From Streptomyces alfalfae (GTDB lineage Bacteria; Actinomycetota; Actinomycetes; Streptomycetales; Streptomycetaceae), in NCBI RefSeq assembly GCF_004127445.1, contig NZ_QEXM01000016.1, positions 85,018-149,017 on the forward strand: a stretch of DNA of 64,000 nt. The letters are read 5' to 3'. The notes below the pieces were generated by a model, which worked only from the letters and a program-made list of their open reading frames with translations, did not search any database and had not been told where the DNA came from. The position numbers and the translations under genes are program-made. Shown here one piece after another: positions 21,999 to 29,330 of the stretch (positions are counted from its first letter, which is position 1; each line of letters begins with the position of its first letter).

Positions 21999-24553
21999 GC
22001 GAAAGCAGCAACGCCCGGCCCCGTCCCGCCGCCCTCCTCGCCCGCCGTGCCTCCCGCCACCACCGCAAGGCCTGGGCCGCCGTCTTCGCCGCGCTCGCCC
22101 TCACATCGCTGCTGCTCGGCTCCTTCGGGCTGGCGCTCGGCTCCGCCGGGCTCGGGCACGCGCGCGTGGAGCGGTACTCCGCCGCCGACCTCGTCGTCAC
22201 CGGGGACCAGAACACCCGCTACACCGCCAAGCCCTGGGGCAGCAAGCCCGAGACGGCGACCGCGGGCCTCACCGAACGCGTGCGGGTCCCGCGGGCCGCG
22301 CTGGAGACGGTGCGCCGCGTGCCCGGAGTGCGTGATGTCGTCGCCGACGAGGTGTTCCCCGCGGGGGTCGGGAGCTCCGACGCCATCGGCAGGCCCTGGA
22401 GCGCCGCCCGGCTCGGGTCGTACGGACTGCGGGACGGTGGCCCGCCCCGGCACGCCTCCGAGGTCGTCGTCGGTGAGGGCACCGCGCGGGTCGGCGGGCG
22501 CGTGGCCGTGCGCGTCGACGGAGCCGTCGCCACGTACACCGTGGTCGGGGTGGCCGCGGGGCCGCGCTCCGCCGTCTACTTCACCTCCGCCGAGGCGCGG
22601 CGGCTCGCCGGGCACCCCGGTTCCGTGGCCGCCGTCGGCGTGACGGCGAAGGCGGGGACGAGTGCCGCCACGCTGTACGGGCGCGTACGGCAGGCCCTGG
22701 ACGCCGCCGGGCTGGAGAGCGTGGGGCAGCGGGCCGCAGGCGACCGCGCCGGGCTCCGGGTGCTGGCCGGGGACGGGCGCGGCGGGGCCGAGTTCCTCGC
22801 CGCAGCCCCCGCGCGGGCCGGGATGCTCGCGCTGCTCGGTTCCGTGGCGGCGACAGTCGTGCTCATCGCGCTGCTCGTCGTGTCGTCCACGGTGGTGCAG
22901 GCGCTGGCCCAACGCTCCCGCGAGCTGGGCCTGTTGCGGGCGGTCGGCGCGACGCCGCGGCAGTTGCGGGGCGCGGTGGGCCGCGAGGTCGGCCGGATCG
23001 CCGCGTGGGCGGCGTTGGCGGGCGCGGCCGGGGCGGTGCCCGCCTACCTCGGGCTGCGCGCCCTGCTCGGGGCCCGCGGCGCGCTGCCGCCCGGCCTCGA
23101 ACTGCCGCTGCCGCCCTGGCTGCTGCCCGCGCCCCTGGTGACGGCCGGCCTCACGCTGCTCATCGCCCGCGTCGCCGCGCTCATCGCCTGCGCGCGGGCG
23201 GCGAAGGTGCGGCCCGCCGAGGCGTTGCGCGAGCCGGAGCCGGGCACGGCGCGCCGGGTCAGCGGTCTCGTGCTGCTGTTCCTCGGGGTGAGCGCGGCCG
23301 GCACCGCCACGCTGCAGGACGGGGAGGCCGCGGCGGCAGCCGCCGGTGCGGCGACCGTGGTCCTGGTCATCGCCTGTGCGCTGCTCGGCCCCTGGATCGC
23401 GGAAGGGGCGATGCGGGTGCTCGGCGCTCCGCTGCGCAGGTTCGGCGGTGCGTCGGGTCGTCTCGCGGCGGCCAACTGCACGGCGTTCGCGCGGCGTTCG
23501 GGGGCGGCGCTCACGCCGATCATCCTGGTCACGGCGTTCGTCACGGTGCAGCTCTCGGCGGGCGCGACGGTGACGCACGCGGCCGGCGGCCAGGCGCGGG
23601 AGGCGGCACGGGCGGACTACGCGGTGACGGCGGCGGGAGGCCTGCCGACGGACGCCCTGGAGCGGGTCAGGGACGTCCCCGGGGTGGTGGCGGCGACCCG
23701 CGTCACGCACGGCACCGTCGTCCTCGCCCGGCGGGACACGGGCTCGCCCCGCCTGGACCGCCTGCCGGTGCTCGGCGTCACCCCCGGCGGCCTGGCGCGG
23801 ACAATGGACCCCGGCGTCCGCGAGGGCGACGTCGGCGGCCTGCGTCCCGGCGCGGTGGCGGTCGGCCACGACCAGGCGCGGGCCCTCGGCGTACGCCCCG
23901 GTTCGACGGTGACGCTGCGCTTCGGGGACGGCGTCGAGGCGCGGCTGAAGGTCGTGGCGACGTACGACCGCGAACTGGCCCTCGGCAGCTTCCTCCTCGC
24001 CCGCGAGCAGCTCGCCCGGCACACGTCCTCGCTCCGGGCGGAGGCGGACCGCGTCCTGGTGGCCGGGCCCGCCGCCCACGCGCGGGCCCTGCGGCGAGCG
24101 GCCCCCGGGGCGGAGGTGACGAAGGATCCCGCGCCCGAGCGGCTGCGGCCGGAGGACCAGGCGTTGGGCGAGGTCGTGACCGTCGCCGCGGTCGCCGCGA
24201 TCGGCGGCTTCGCGGTGATCGCCGTCCTGAGCACCCTGTCGCTGATCACGATCGGGCGGCGTCCGGAACTCTCCCTGCTGCGCCTCGCCGGGGCCGGGCG
24301 GCGTCAGGTGCGGCGGATGCTGCGCCTGGAGGCGGCGGCCACGGCGCTGACCGGCCTGGTGGTCGGCGCGGCGGTGGCCTCGGCGCCGCTGCTCGCCTTC
24401 AGCGTGGCGTTCGCGCACAGCCTGCCGCACCTCGCGCCGGTGCAGGCGGCGCTGATCGTCCTGGTGGTCGCCGCCACGGCCGCCGCGGGCACCCTGGTGC
24501 CGTCCTGGGCGTCGCTGCGGGGCCGCTACCCGGCGCCCGCCGGACAGGGCTGA
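21995..24553 (+). CDS. FtsX-family ABC exporter permease
   Basis: 852 residues with the duplicated FtsX architecture: an N-terminal helix (about 28-52), an outer domain (about 55-265), three helices (about 275-300, 325-350, 375-400), a central pair (about 425-475 and 500-520), a second outer domain (about 525-725) and three C-terminal helices ending near 840. Actinobacterial permeases of this size work as one subunit with two copies of the adjacent ATPase. ATGA overlap with the ATPase gene shows coupling. The NarL-type two-component genes lie just downstream in the opposite direction and may control it. The substrate is unknown. Confidence 0.9.
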   Translation: MSESSNARPRPAALLARRASRHHRKAWAAVFAALALTSLLLGSFGLALGSAGLGHARVERYSAADLVVTGDQNTRYTAKPWGSKPETATAGLTERVRVPRAALETVRRVPGVRDVVADEVFPAGVGSSDAIGRPWSAARLGSYGLRDGGPPRHASEVVVGEGTARVGGRVAVRVDGAVATYTVVGVAAGPRSAVYFTSAEARRLAGHPGSVAAVGVTAKAGTSAATLYGRVRQALDAAGLESVGQRAAGDRAGLRVLAGDGRGGAEFLAAAPARAGMLALLGSVAATVVLIALLVVSSTVVQALAQRSRELGLLRAVGATPRQLRGAVGREVGRIAAWAALAGAAGAVPAYLGLRALLGARGALPPGLELPLPPWLLPAPLVTAGLTLLIARVAALIACARAAKVRPAEALREPEPGTARRVSGLVLLFLGVSAAGTATLQDGEAAAAAAGAATVVLVIACALLGPWIAEGAMRVLGAPLRRFGGASGRLAAANCTAFARRSGAALTPIILVTAFVTVQLSAGATVTHAAGGQAREAARADYAVTAAGGLPTDALERVRDVPGVVAATRVTHGTVVLARRDTGSPRLDRLPVLGVTPGGLARTMDPGVREGDVGGLRPGAVAVGHDQARALGVRPGSTVTLRFGDGVEARLKVVATYDRELALGSFLLAREQLARHTSSLRAEADRVLVAGPAAHARALRRAAPGAEVTKDPAPERLRPEDQALGEVVTVAAVAAIGGFAVIAVLSTLSLITIGRRPELSLLRLAGAGRRQVRRMLRLEAAATALTGLVVGAAVASAPLLAFSVAFAHSLPHLAPVQAALIVLVVAATAAAGTLVPSWASLRGRYPAPAGQG

Positions 24554-24575
24554 TCCTCACGGGACGGAGCGGGGC

Positions 24576-25220
24576 CTACGCCTTGTTCAGATACGCCAGG
24601 ACAGCGAGCACCCGCCGGTGCCCGCTGTCGCTCGGCGGCAGCCCCAGCTTCGCGAAGACATTGCCGATGTGTTTGCTGACGGCACGGTCGGAGACGACGA
24701 GAAGCGACGCGATCGTGGCGTTGTCCCTGCCCTCGGCCATGAGCTGGAGCACCTCGCGCTCGCGGGGCGTGAGGGAGTCGAGGGGGTCGTCGCGGCGCCG
24801 CGTGAGCAGTTCCGTCACGACCTCGGGGTCGAGCGCGGTGCCGCCGTCGGCCACCCGTTCGAGCGCGTCGAGGAACTCGTCGACCCGGCCCACGCGGTCC
24901 TTCAGCAGATAGCCGACGCCGCTCGCGCCGCCGCCGAGCAGTTCGGCCGCGTACGTCTCCTCGACGTACTGGGAGAGGACGAGGACCGGCAGGCCGGGCA
25001 GCTCGGCGCGGGCCGCGAGCGCCGCCCGCAGCCCCTCGTCCCGGAAGCCCGGCGGCATCCGCACGTCGAGGACCGCGACGTCGGGCCGGTGGTCGAGGAG
25101 GGCGGGCAGCACCTCGGGGCCGCTGGAGGCGACGGCCACCACCTCGTGCCCGGCGGAGGTGAGCAGGAGCACCATGCCCTCCCTCAGCAAGGCGTTGTCC
25201 TCGGCGATCACCACGCGCAC
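24576..25220 (-). CDS. NarL/LuxR-family response regulator
   Basis: 214 residues. A receiver domain (about 1-120, with acidic pair Glu7/Asp8, phospho-acceptor Asp52 in LDVRMPPG and a Lys in YLLKDRVG) is joined to a LuxR-type helix-turn-helix (about 148-210: LTPREREVLQLMAEG, NATIASLLVVSDRAVSKHIGNVFAKLGL). It is a DNA-binding transcription factor activated by the adjacent kinase. The GTG start at 25220 overlaps the kinase stop by 13 bases and gives the canonical MRVVIAEDN beginning. It is convergent with the ABC-FtsX genes, which are plausible targets, as is the 18-bp palindrome upstream of the kinase. Confidence 0.93.
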   Translation of the reverse strand: MRVVIAEDNALLREGMVLLLTSAGHEVVAVASSGPEVLPALLDHRPDVAVLDVRMPPGFRDEGLRAALAARAELPGLPVLVLSQYVEETYAAELLGGGASGVGYLLKDRVGRVDEFLDALERVADGGTALDPEVVTELLTRRRDDPLDSLTPREREVLQLMAEGRDNATIASLLVVSDRAVSKHIGNVFAKLGLPPSDSGHRRVLAVLAYLNKA

Positions 25221-26410
25221 GGCAGCTCCACTTCGATCACGGTCGGCCCCCCGGTGGGGCTCGTCACGGTCAGGGTCCCGTCGAGGGCGGCGACCCTGCG
25301 CCGCATGCCGAGCAGCCCGGTGCCGCCACCGGCGCCGGTTCCGCCCCCGGCCCCGCCTTCGGCCCCGCCCCGCCCCTCGTCGCGTACCGCAATGCCCAAC
25401 ACCCCGCCCTCCCGGAAAAGTTCCACGGTGGCCCGGTCGGCGCCGCTGTGCTTGGCGGCGTTGGTCAGCGCCTCGGCGACGACGAAGTACGCGGCGGCCT
25501 CGACCGCCGCCGGCGCCCGTACCGCCTGGCCCGCGGCGTCCTCCACGCCCCGCGCGGTGACCGTCACGTCGAGCCCGCTGCCCGCGGCCAGCGCCCGGAC
25601 GGCGCCGAGGAGACCGCGGTCGGTGAGGATCGGCGGATGGATGCCGCGCACGACGTGCCGCAGCTCGGTCAGCGCCTCCTCGGCCTGTTCCTGGGCGTCG
25701 TCGAGGAGTTTCCGCGCGGCCACGGGGTCCTTGTCGTAGGCGCGGCGGGCGAGCCCGACCCGCATCGACAGGGCGACGAGCCGCGCCTGCGTCCCGTCGT
25801 GCAGGTCCCGTTCGATGCGCCGCAGCTCGGCGCCGTGCGCGGCGACGGCGCCGGCCCGTGTGAGGGTCAGCTCCTCGACGCGCTCGGCGAGGTCGGCGTT
25901 GCGCTGCGCCTTTGGGGAAGGCAGCAGCAGGGCGCGCGACCAGGCGGCGTCCAGGTCGGCGAGGCGGTCGAGCAGCGGCAGGGCCACGGCCCGCTGCCGC
26001 AGGAGCCCGCACCAGAAGCCGTCGACGAGCAGGCCGAGGATGCACAGCGGGATGGCCACGTACATCAGGGCGCAGCCGTACACGAAGTGGGCGGTGAGCC
26101 AGCGCAGGTCGCGCCAGGTGCCGGGGTCGTCGAGGGCGGTCCGCACGCGCGCGCGGACGCCGCCGGTGAGCGGGGCGTAGGCCTCGGGGACGGGGACGCC
26201 GCTCCAGTCGGCGACCAGGCGCCGCTTGAGGCCCGCGGTCCTGCGCAGCAGCAGCACGGTCTCGGGCAGCACGGCAGCGCCGACCACGAGCAGCGTGACG
26301 ACGGCCGTGAAGAGGATGAGCGCCGCGAAGAGGTACGACGCGATGGCGAGCCCGGCCGCCTTGCCCAGCTGCGCCATGGCGCGCCCCGCCGCCCCCGCTG
26401 TCTCCTTCAT
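25208..26410 (-). CDS. NarL-type sensor histidine kinase
   Basis: 400 residues. Two hydrophobic regions (about 15-50 and 105-130) form the membrane sensor, matching the short loop-type sensor module common beside HisKA_3 kinases. The dimerisation/phospho-acceptor helix has ERDLHDGTQARLVALSMR (His about 201), followed by an HATPase with NAAKHS and GLLGMRRRVAALDG. A Gly-rich loop (GGAEGGAGGGTGAGGG) lengthens the ATP lid. It phosphorylates the regulator encoded just downstream. ATG 26410 is preceded by a TTAGCCT -10-like sequence, consistent with a very short leader, and the 18-bp palindrome lies 57 bases upstream. Confidence 0.9.
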   Translation of the reverse strand: MKETAGAAGRAMAQLGKAAGLAIASYLFAALILFTAVVTLLVVGAAVLPETVLLLRRTAGLKRRLVADWSGVPVPEAYAPLTGGVRARVRTALDDPGTWRDLRWLTAHFVYGCALMYVAIPLCILGLLVDGFWCGLLRQRAVALPLLDRLADLDAAWSRALLLPSPKAQRNADLAERVEELTLTRAGAVAAHGAELRRIERDLHDGTQARLVALSMRVGLARRAYDKDPVAARKLLDDAQEQAEEALTELRHVVRGIHPPILTDRGLLGAVRALAAGSGLDVTVTARGVEDAAGQAVRAPAAVEAAAYFVVAEALTNAAKHSGADRATVELFREGGVLGIAVRDEGRGGAEGGAGGGTGAGGGTGLLGMRRRVAALDGTLTVTSPTGGPTVIEVELPCAW

Positions 26411-26466
26411 CCGGTCAGGCTAAGTCACCGCGCGGGCGGGGTCCGGCGGGCGGGCTCCCCCACGGG

Positions 26467-26484
26467 GGTGTAGCGCGCTACACC
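26467..26484. promoter_or_regulatory. Perfect 18-bp palindrome GGTGTAGCGCGCTACACC
   Basis: All nine base pairs of the dyad match. It lies 57 bases upstream of the kinase start and about 109 bases before the small membrane protein gene on the other strand. It is a strong candidate operator, most simply for the neighbouring regulator or a TetR-type repressor. Confidence 0.65.
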
Positions 26485-26592
26485 ATGGCTTCGGGAGAGC
26501 ACACCCTCGTGGAGGGCCCGCGCGAACGGGAGAGTTGTTCCCGGGCCGCCGCACGGGGCGGCGGCCGAAGCTCCACGGAAGGACCGACTCCC

Positions 26593-26760
26593 ATGAGGCC
26601 TCTGCTCTGGCTGGTCTTCTCACTCGCGGTCGTCGCCAACGCGATGCTCAGCTTCACCCCCTGGGACGGCGTCACCCGCACCCTGGCGAGCGTCGGCACG
26701 GGCGTCGTGGTGCTGGCGGCCGGCACGGGCCTGTGGGTGACGCGGCGGCGCGAGGCCTGA
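26593..26760 (+). CDS. Small membrane protein, 55 residues
   Basis: The gene encodes MRPLLWLVFSLAVVANAML, a short WDGVTRTL linker, a second helix (about 33-48) and a basic WVTRRREA tail, that is, two predicted membrane helices. GAAGGA lies ten bases before ATG 26593. It is divergent from the two-component genes and convergent with the TetR gene. No function can be assigned; it might be a small sensor or transporter accessory. The frame is open further upstream, but that part is Arg/Gly-rich and unlike a protein start. Confidence 0.6.
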   Translation: MRPLLWLVFSLAVVANAMLSFTPWDGVTRTLASVGTGVVVLAAGTGLWVTRRREA

Positions 26761-26785
26761 CGCCGCCGACGGCCGGGCGGAGCCG

Positions 26786-27406
26786 TCAGAGCGCGCGCAG
26801 CCCGGCGGCCGTGGCCGCCGCGAGGCGTTCGAGGTACCCCTTGGGCAGCTTCGCGCGGACCACCACCGAACGCCAGTAGAGCGGCCCGGACACCAGGTCG
26901 AGGGCCAGCTCCTGGTCGACGTCCGCGCGGAGGTCGCCCCGCTCGACGGCGGCCCCCACGATGCCGCTCGCCACTCCGTACTGCCCCTCGCGCAGCGCCT
27001 TCTGCAGGGCTTCGGCGATCTCGGGGTTGCGGGCCGCCTCGGCCTGGAGGTCGGGGATGACCTGCGAGGCCACGGGGTGCCGCAGGGCACGGGACGTGAC
27101 CTCGTACAGGAGGCGCAGGTCGCCCTCCAGGGAGCCGGTGTCCGGCGCGGGCAGCCCCTGGACCGCCAGGGCCGACACCAGGTCGAGCACGAGGTGCAGC
27201 TTGGAGCGCCAGCGGCGGTAGACGGCCGTCTTGCCGACGCCCGCGCGGCGGGCGATGCCCTCGATGGACATCCGGGAGTACCCCACCGAGGCCAGCTCCT
27301 CGAAGACGGCGGCCCTGATCGCCTCGGTCTTCTCCTCGCGGAGCACGGCGGCTCCGGCGGGGGGCCTGCGGCGCGGCTGTTCATCCTGTGGCCTGCTCGT
27401 CGTCAT
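26786..27406 (-). CDS. TetR-family transcriptional regulator
   Basis: 206 residues. The helix-turn-helix lies at about 30-75 (VGYSRMSIEGIARRAGVGKTAVYRRWRSK); the rest is an alpha-helical ligand-binding domain. ATG 27406 stands 12 bases after the first base of TATGCT on the minus strand, so the transcript may be leaderless. It is divergent from the TagGH-like export genes, the usual arrangement for a local repressor of the neighbouring transporter. Ligand and targets are unknown. Confidence 0.9.
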   Translation of the reverse strand: MTTSRPQDEQPRRRPPAGAAVLREEKTEAIRAAVFEELASVGYSRMSIEGIARRAGVGKTAVYRRWRSKLHLVLDLVSALAVQGLPAPDTGSLEGDLRLLYEVTSRALRHPVASQVIPDLQAEAARNPEIAEALQKALREGQYGVASGIVGAAVERGDLRADVDQELALDLVSGPLYWRSVVVRAKLPKGYLERLAAATAAGLRAL

Positions 27407-27437
27407 ACGGACAGCATAGGACGAGACGACGATACGG

Positions 27438-27501
27438 TTGCGTTCCGACGCGGCGAGGCCCTACTGTCGGCGTCACGACGAAACGGTCCCGTCCCGTCGT
27501 G
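27438..27501 (+). promoter_or_regulatory. Candidate promoter and operator of the export operon
   Basis: TTGCGT (27438-27443) and TACTGT (27462-27467) are 18 bases apart and could be -35 and -10. Immediately after them is an inverted repeat CACGACG (27474-27480)/CGTCGTG (27495-27501) covering the expected transcription start, a sensible place for the divergent TetR protein to bind. Confidence 0.45.
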
Positions 27502-27539
27502 CGCGACATGCACCGCCTCCCCGAGCGAAAGCAGCGGAT

Positions 27540-28472
27540 GTGAGCCAGGTCCTCGACACACCGCCCCACCCGGCGCCACCGGCCGCCGAACCCTCCCCCG
27601 CGGAGCTCTCCCCCGCCGAGCTCGCCGCCCGGCACGGCCTGACCGTCAGCGGCGCCCGCCCCTCCCTGCCCGCGTACGCCGGGCAGCTCTGGCGGCGCCG
27701 CCACTTCATCACCGCCTTCGCGACCGCCAAGCTGACCGCCCAGTACAGCCAGGCGAAGCTCGGCCAGGTGTGGCAGGTGATGACGCCGCTGCTCAACGCG
27801 GCGGTCTACTACTTCATCTTCGGCGTCCTGATGGACACCAGGCGCGACGTCGAGGACTACGTCCCGTTCCTCGTCACCGGCGTCTTCGTCTTCACCTTCA
27901 CGCAGGCCTCGGTGATGGCGGGCACGCGCGCCATCTCCGGCAGCCTCGGCCTGGTGCGCGCCCTGCACTTCCCCCGGGCCTCGCTGCCGATCTCGCACTG
28001 CCTGCAACAGCTCCAGCAGCTCCTGTTCTCGATGGCCGCGCTCGTCGTGATCCTGCTCTGCTTCGGCGTCCCGCCGACGGTGTACTGGCTGCTCGCCGTG
28101 CCCGCGCTCGCGCTGCAGTTCACGTTCAACACGGGCCTGGCGCTCGTCATGGCCAGGCTCGGCAGCAGGACACCGGACATCGCGCAGCTGATGCCGTTCG
28201 TGCTGCGCACCTGGATGTACGCCTCCGGGGTGATGTGGAGCATCGACGCGGTCCTCGCGGACCGGAACCTGCCGCACGCCCTGAAGGTGCTCCTGGAGTG
28301 CAACCCGGCCGCCGTGTACATCGACCTGATGCGGTTCGCGCTGATCGACAGCTACTCCCACGACCGGCTGCCGCACCTCGCCTGGGCATGGGCGGCCGGC
28401 TGGGCGCTGCTCGCGGGGGCCGGCGGGTTCATCTACTTCTGGAAGGCGGAGGAGACGTACGGCCGTGGCTGA
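27540..28472 (+). CDS. ABC-2 polysaccharide/teichoic acid export permease (TagG/Wzm-like)
   Basis: 310 residues. After a Pro/Ala-rich N-terminus of about 45 residues come six hydrophobic segments, with the family stretches QYSQAKLGQVWQVMTPLLNAAVYYFIFGVLM (about 80-110) and NPAAVYIDLMR near the end. It forms the membrane channel that moves undecaprenyl-linked wall polymer outward with the ATPase encoded next. GTG 27540 is chosen over an upstream GTG (27438) because that would lie in the candidate promoter. The 3' end overlaps the ATPase gene by eight bases. Confidence 0.9.
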   Translation: MSQVLDTPPHPAPPAAEPSPAELSPAELAARHGLTVSGARPSLPAYAGQLWRRRHFITAFATAKLTAQYSQAKLGQVWQVMTPLLNAAVYYFIFGVLMDTRRDVEDYVPFLVTGVFVFTFTQASVMAGTRAISGSLGLVRALHFPRASLPISHCLQQLQQLLFSMAALVVILLCFGVPPTVYWLLAVPALALQFTFNTGLALVMARLGSRTPDIAQLMPFVLRTWMYASGVMWSIDAVLADRNLPHALKVLLECNPAAVYIDLMRFALIDSYSHDRLPHLAWAWAAGWALLAGAGGFIYFWKAEETYGRG

Positions 28473-29259
28473 GACCGCAGACCAGGGGCCCGCGCCCACC
28501 GTCATCGTCGACGAGGTCGACATCGTCTACCGCGTGCACGGCGCGGGCGCCACGGCGGGCAGGGGCGCGGCCACCGCCGCGCTCGGCCGCATCCTGCGGC
28601 GCGGGCAGGAGCGCGGCGTGCGCACGGTGCACGCCGTCAGGAACGTGTCGTTCACCGCCCGCAAGGGCGAGGCCATCGGCCTGATCGGCACCAACGGCTC
28701 GGGCAAGTCGACGCTGCTCAAGGCGGTCGCGGGGCTGCTGCCCGTCGAGCGGGGCCGGATCTTCACCGACGGCCAGCCGTCCCTGCTCGGGGTGAACGCG
28801 GCCCTGATGAACGACCTGACCGGCGAGCGCAACGTCCACCTCGGCGGCCTCGCGATGGGCATGTCCCGCGAGCAGATCAAGCAGCGCTACGACGACATCG
28901 TCGACTTCTCCGGCGTCAACGAGAAGGGCGACTTCATCACCCTGCCGATGCGCACGTACTCCTCCGGCATGGCGGCCCGCCTGCGCTTCTCCATCGGCTC
29001 CGCCAAGGACCACGACGTCCTGCTCATCGACGAGGCGCTCGCCACGGGCGACCGCTCCTTCCAGAAGCGCTCCGAGGCCCGCATCCGCGAGCTGCGGGAG
29101 CGCGCGGGCACGGTCTTCCTGGTCAGCCACAACAACAAGTCGATCCGCGACACCTGCGACCGGGTGCTGTGGCTGGAGCGCGGCGAGCTGCGGATGGACG
29201 GCCCGACGGGCGAGGTCCTGAAGGAGTACGAACGGTTCACGGGCGGCGGCAAGGGCTGA
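28465..29259 (+). CDS. ABC polysaccharide/teichoic acid export ATPase (TagH/Wzt-like)
   Basis: 264 residues. Walker A is GTNGSGKS (75-82), signature YSSGMAARL (165-173), Walker B DVLLIDE (184-190) and switch His 222. The SSGM signature instead of SGGQ is typical of polymer exporters. There is no C-terminal carbohydrate-binding extension, so polymer selection is probably not by a capped end. The first 50 residues are longer than in short relatives and include a Gly/Ala insert. It pairs with the preceding permease. Confidence 0.92.
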   Translation: MAETADQGPAPTVIVDEVDIVYRVHGAGATAGRGAATAALGRILRRGQERGVRTVHAVRNVSFTARKGEAIGLIGTNGSGKSTLLKAVAGLLPVERGRIFTDGQPSLLGVNAALMNDLTGERNVHLGGLAMGMSREQIKQRYDDIVDFSGVNEKGDFITLPMRTYSSGMAARLRFSIGSAKDHDVLLIDEALATGDRSFQKRSEARIRELRERAGTVFLVSHNNKSIRDTCDRVLWLERGELRMDGPTGEVLKEYERFTGGGKG

Positions 29260-29269
29260 CGCGCCCCTT

Positions 29270-29299
29270 TTGTCGCGACAACGCTCGCATCCTTACACT
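29270..29299 (+). promoter_or_regulatory. Promoter with 12-bp palindromic operator TTGTCGCGACAA
   Basis: A perfect 12-bp palindrome (29270-29281) contains TTGTCG, which with TACACT (29294-29299) at 18-base spacing makes a plausible promoter for the GT2-TagF gene starting 32 bases later. A protein bound to the palindrome would block the -35 region. Confidence 0.55.
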
Positions 29300-29330
29300 A
29301 TGGGGGCGTTTCGCAACGGAAGGAGTCCGC

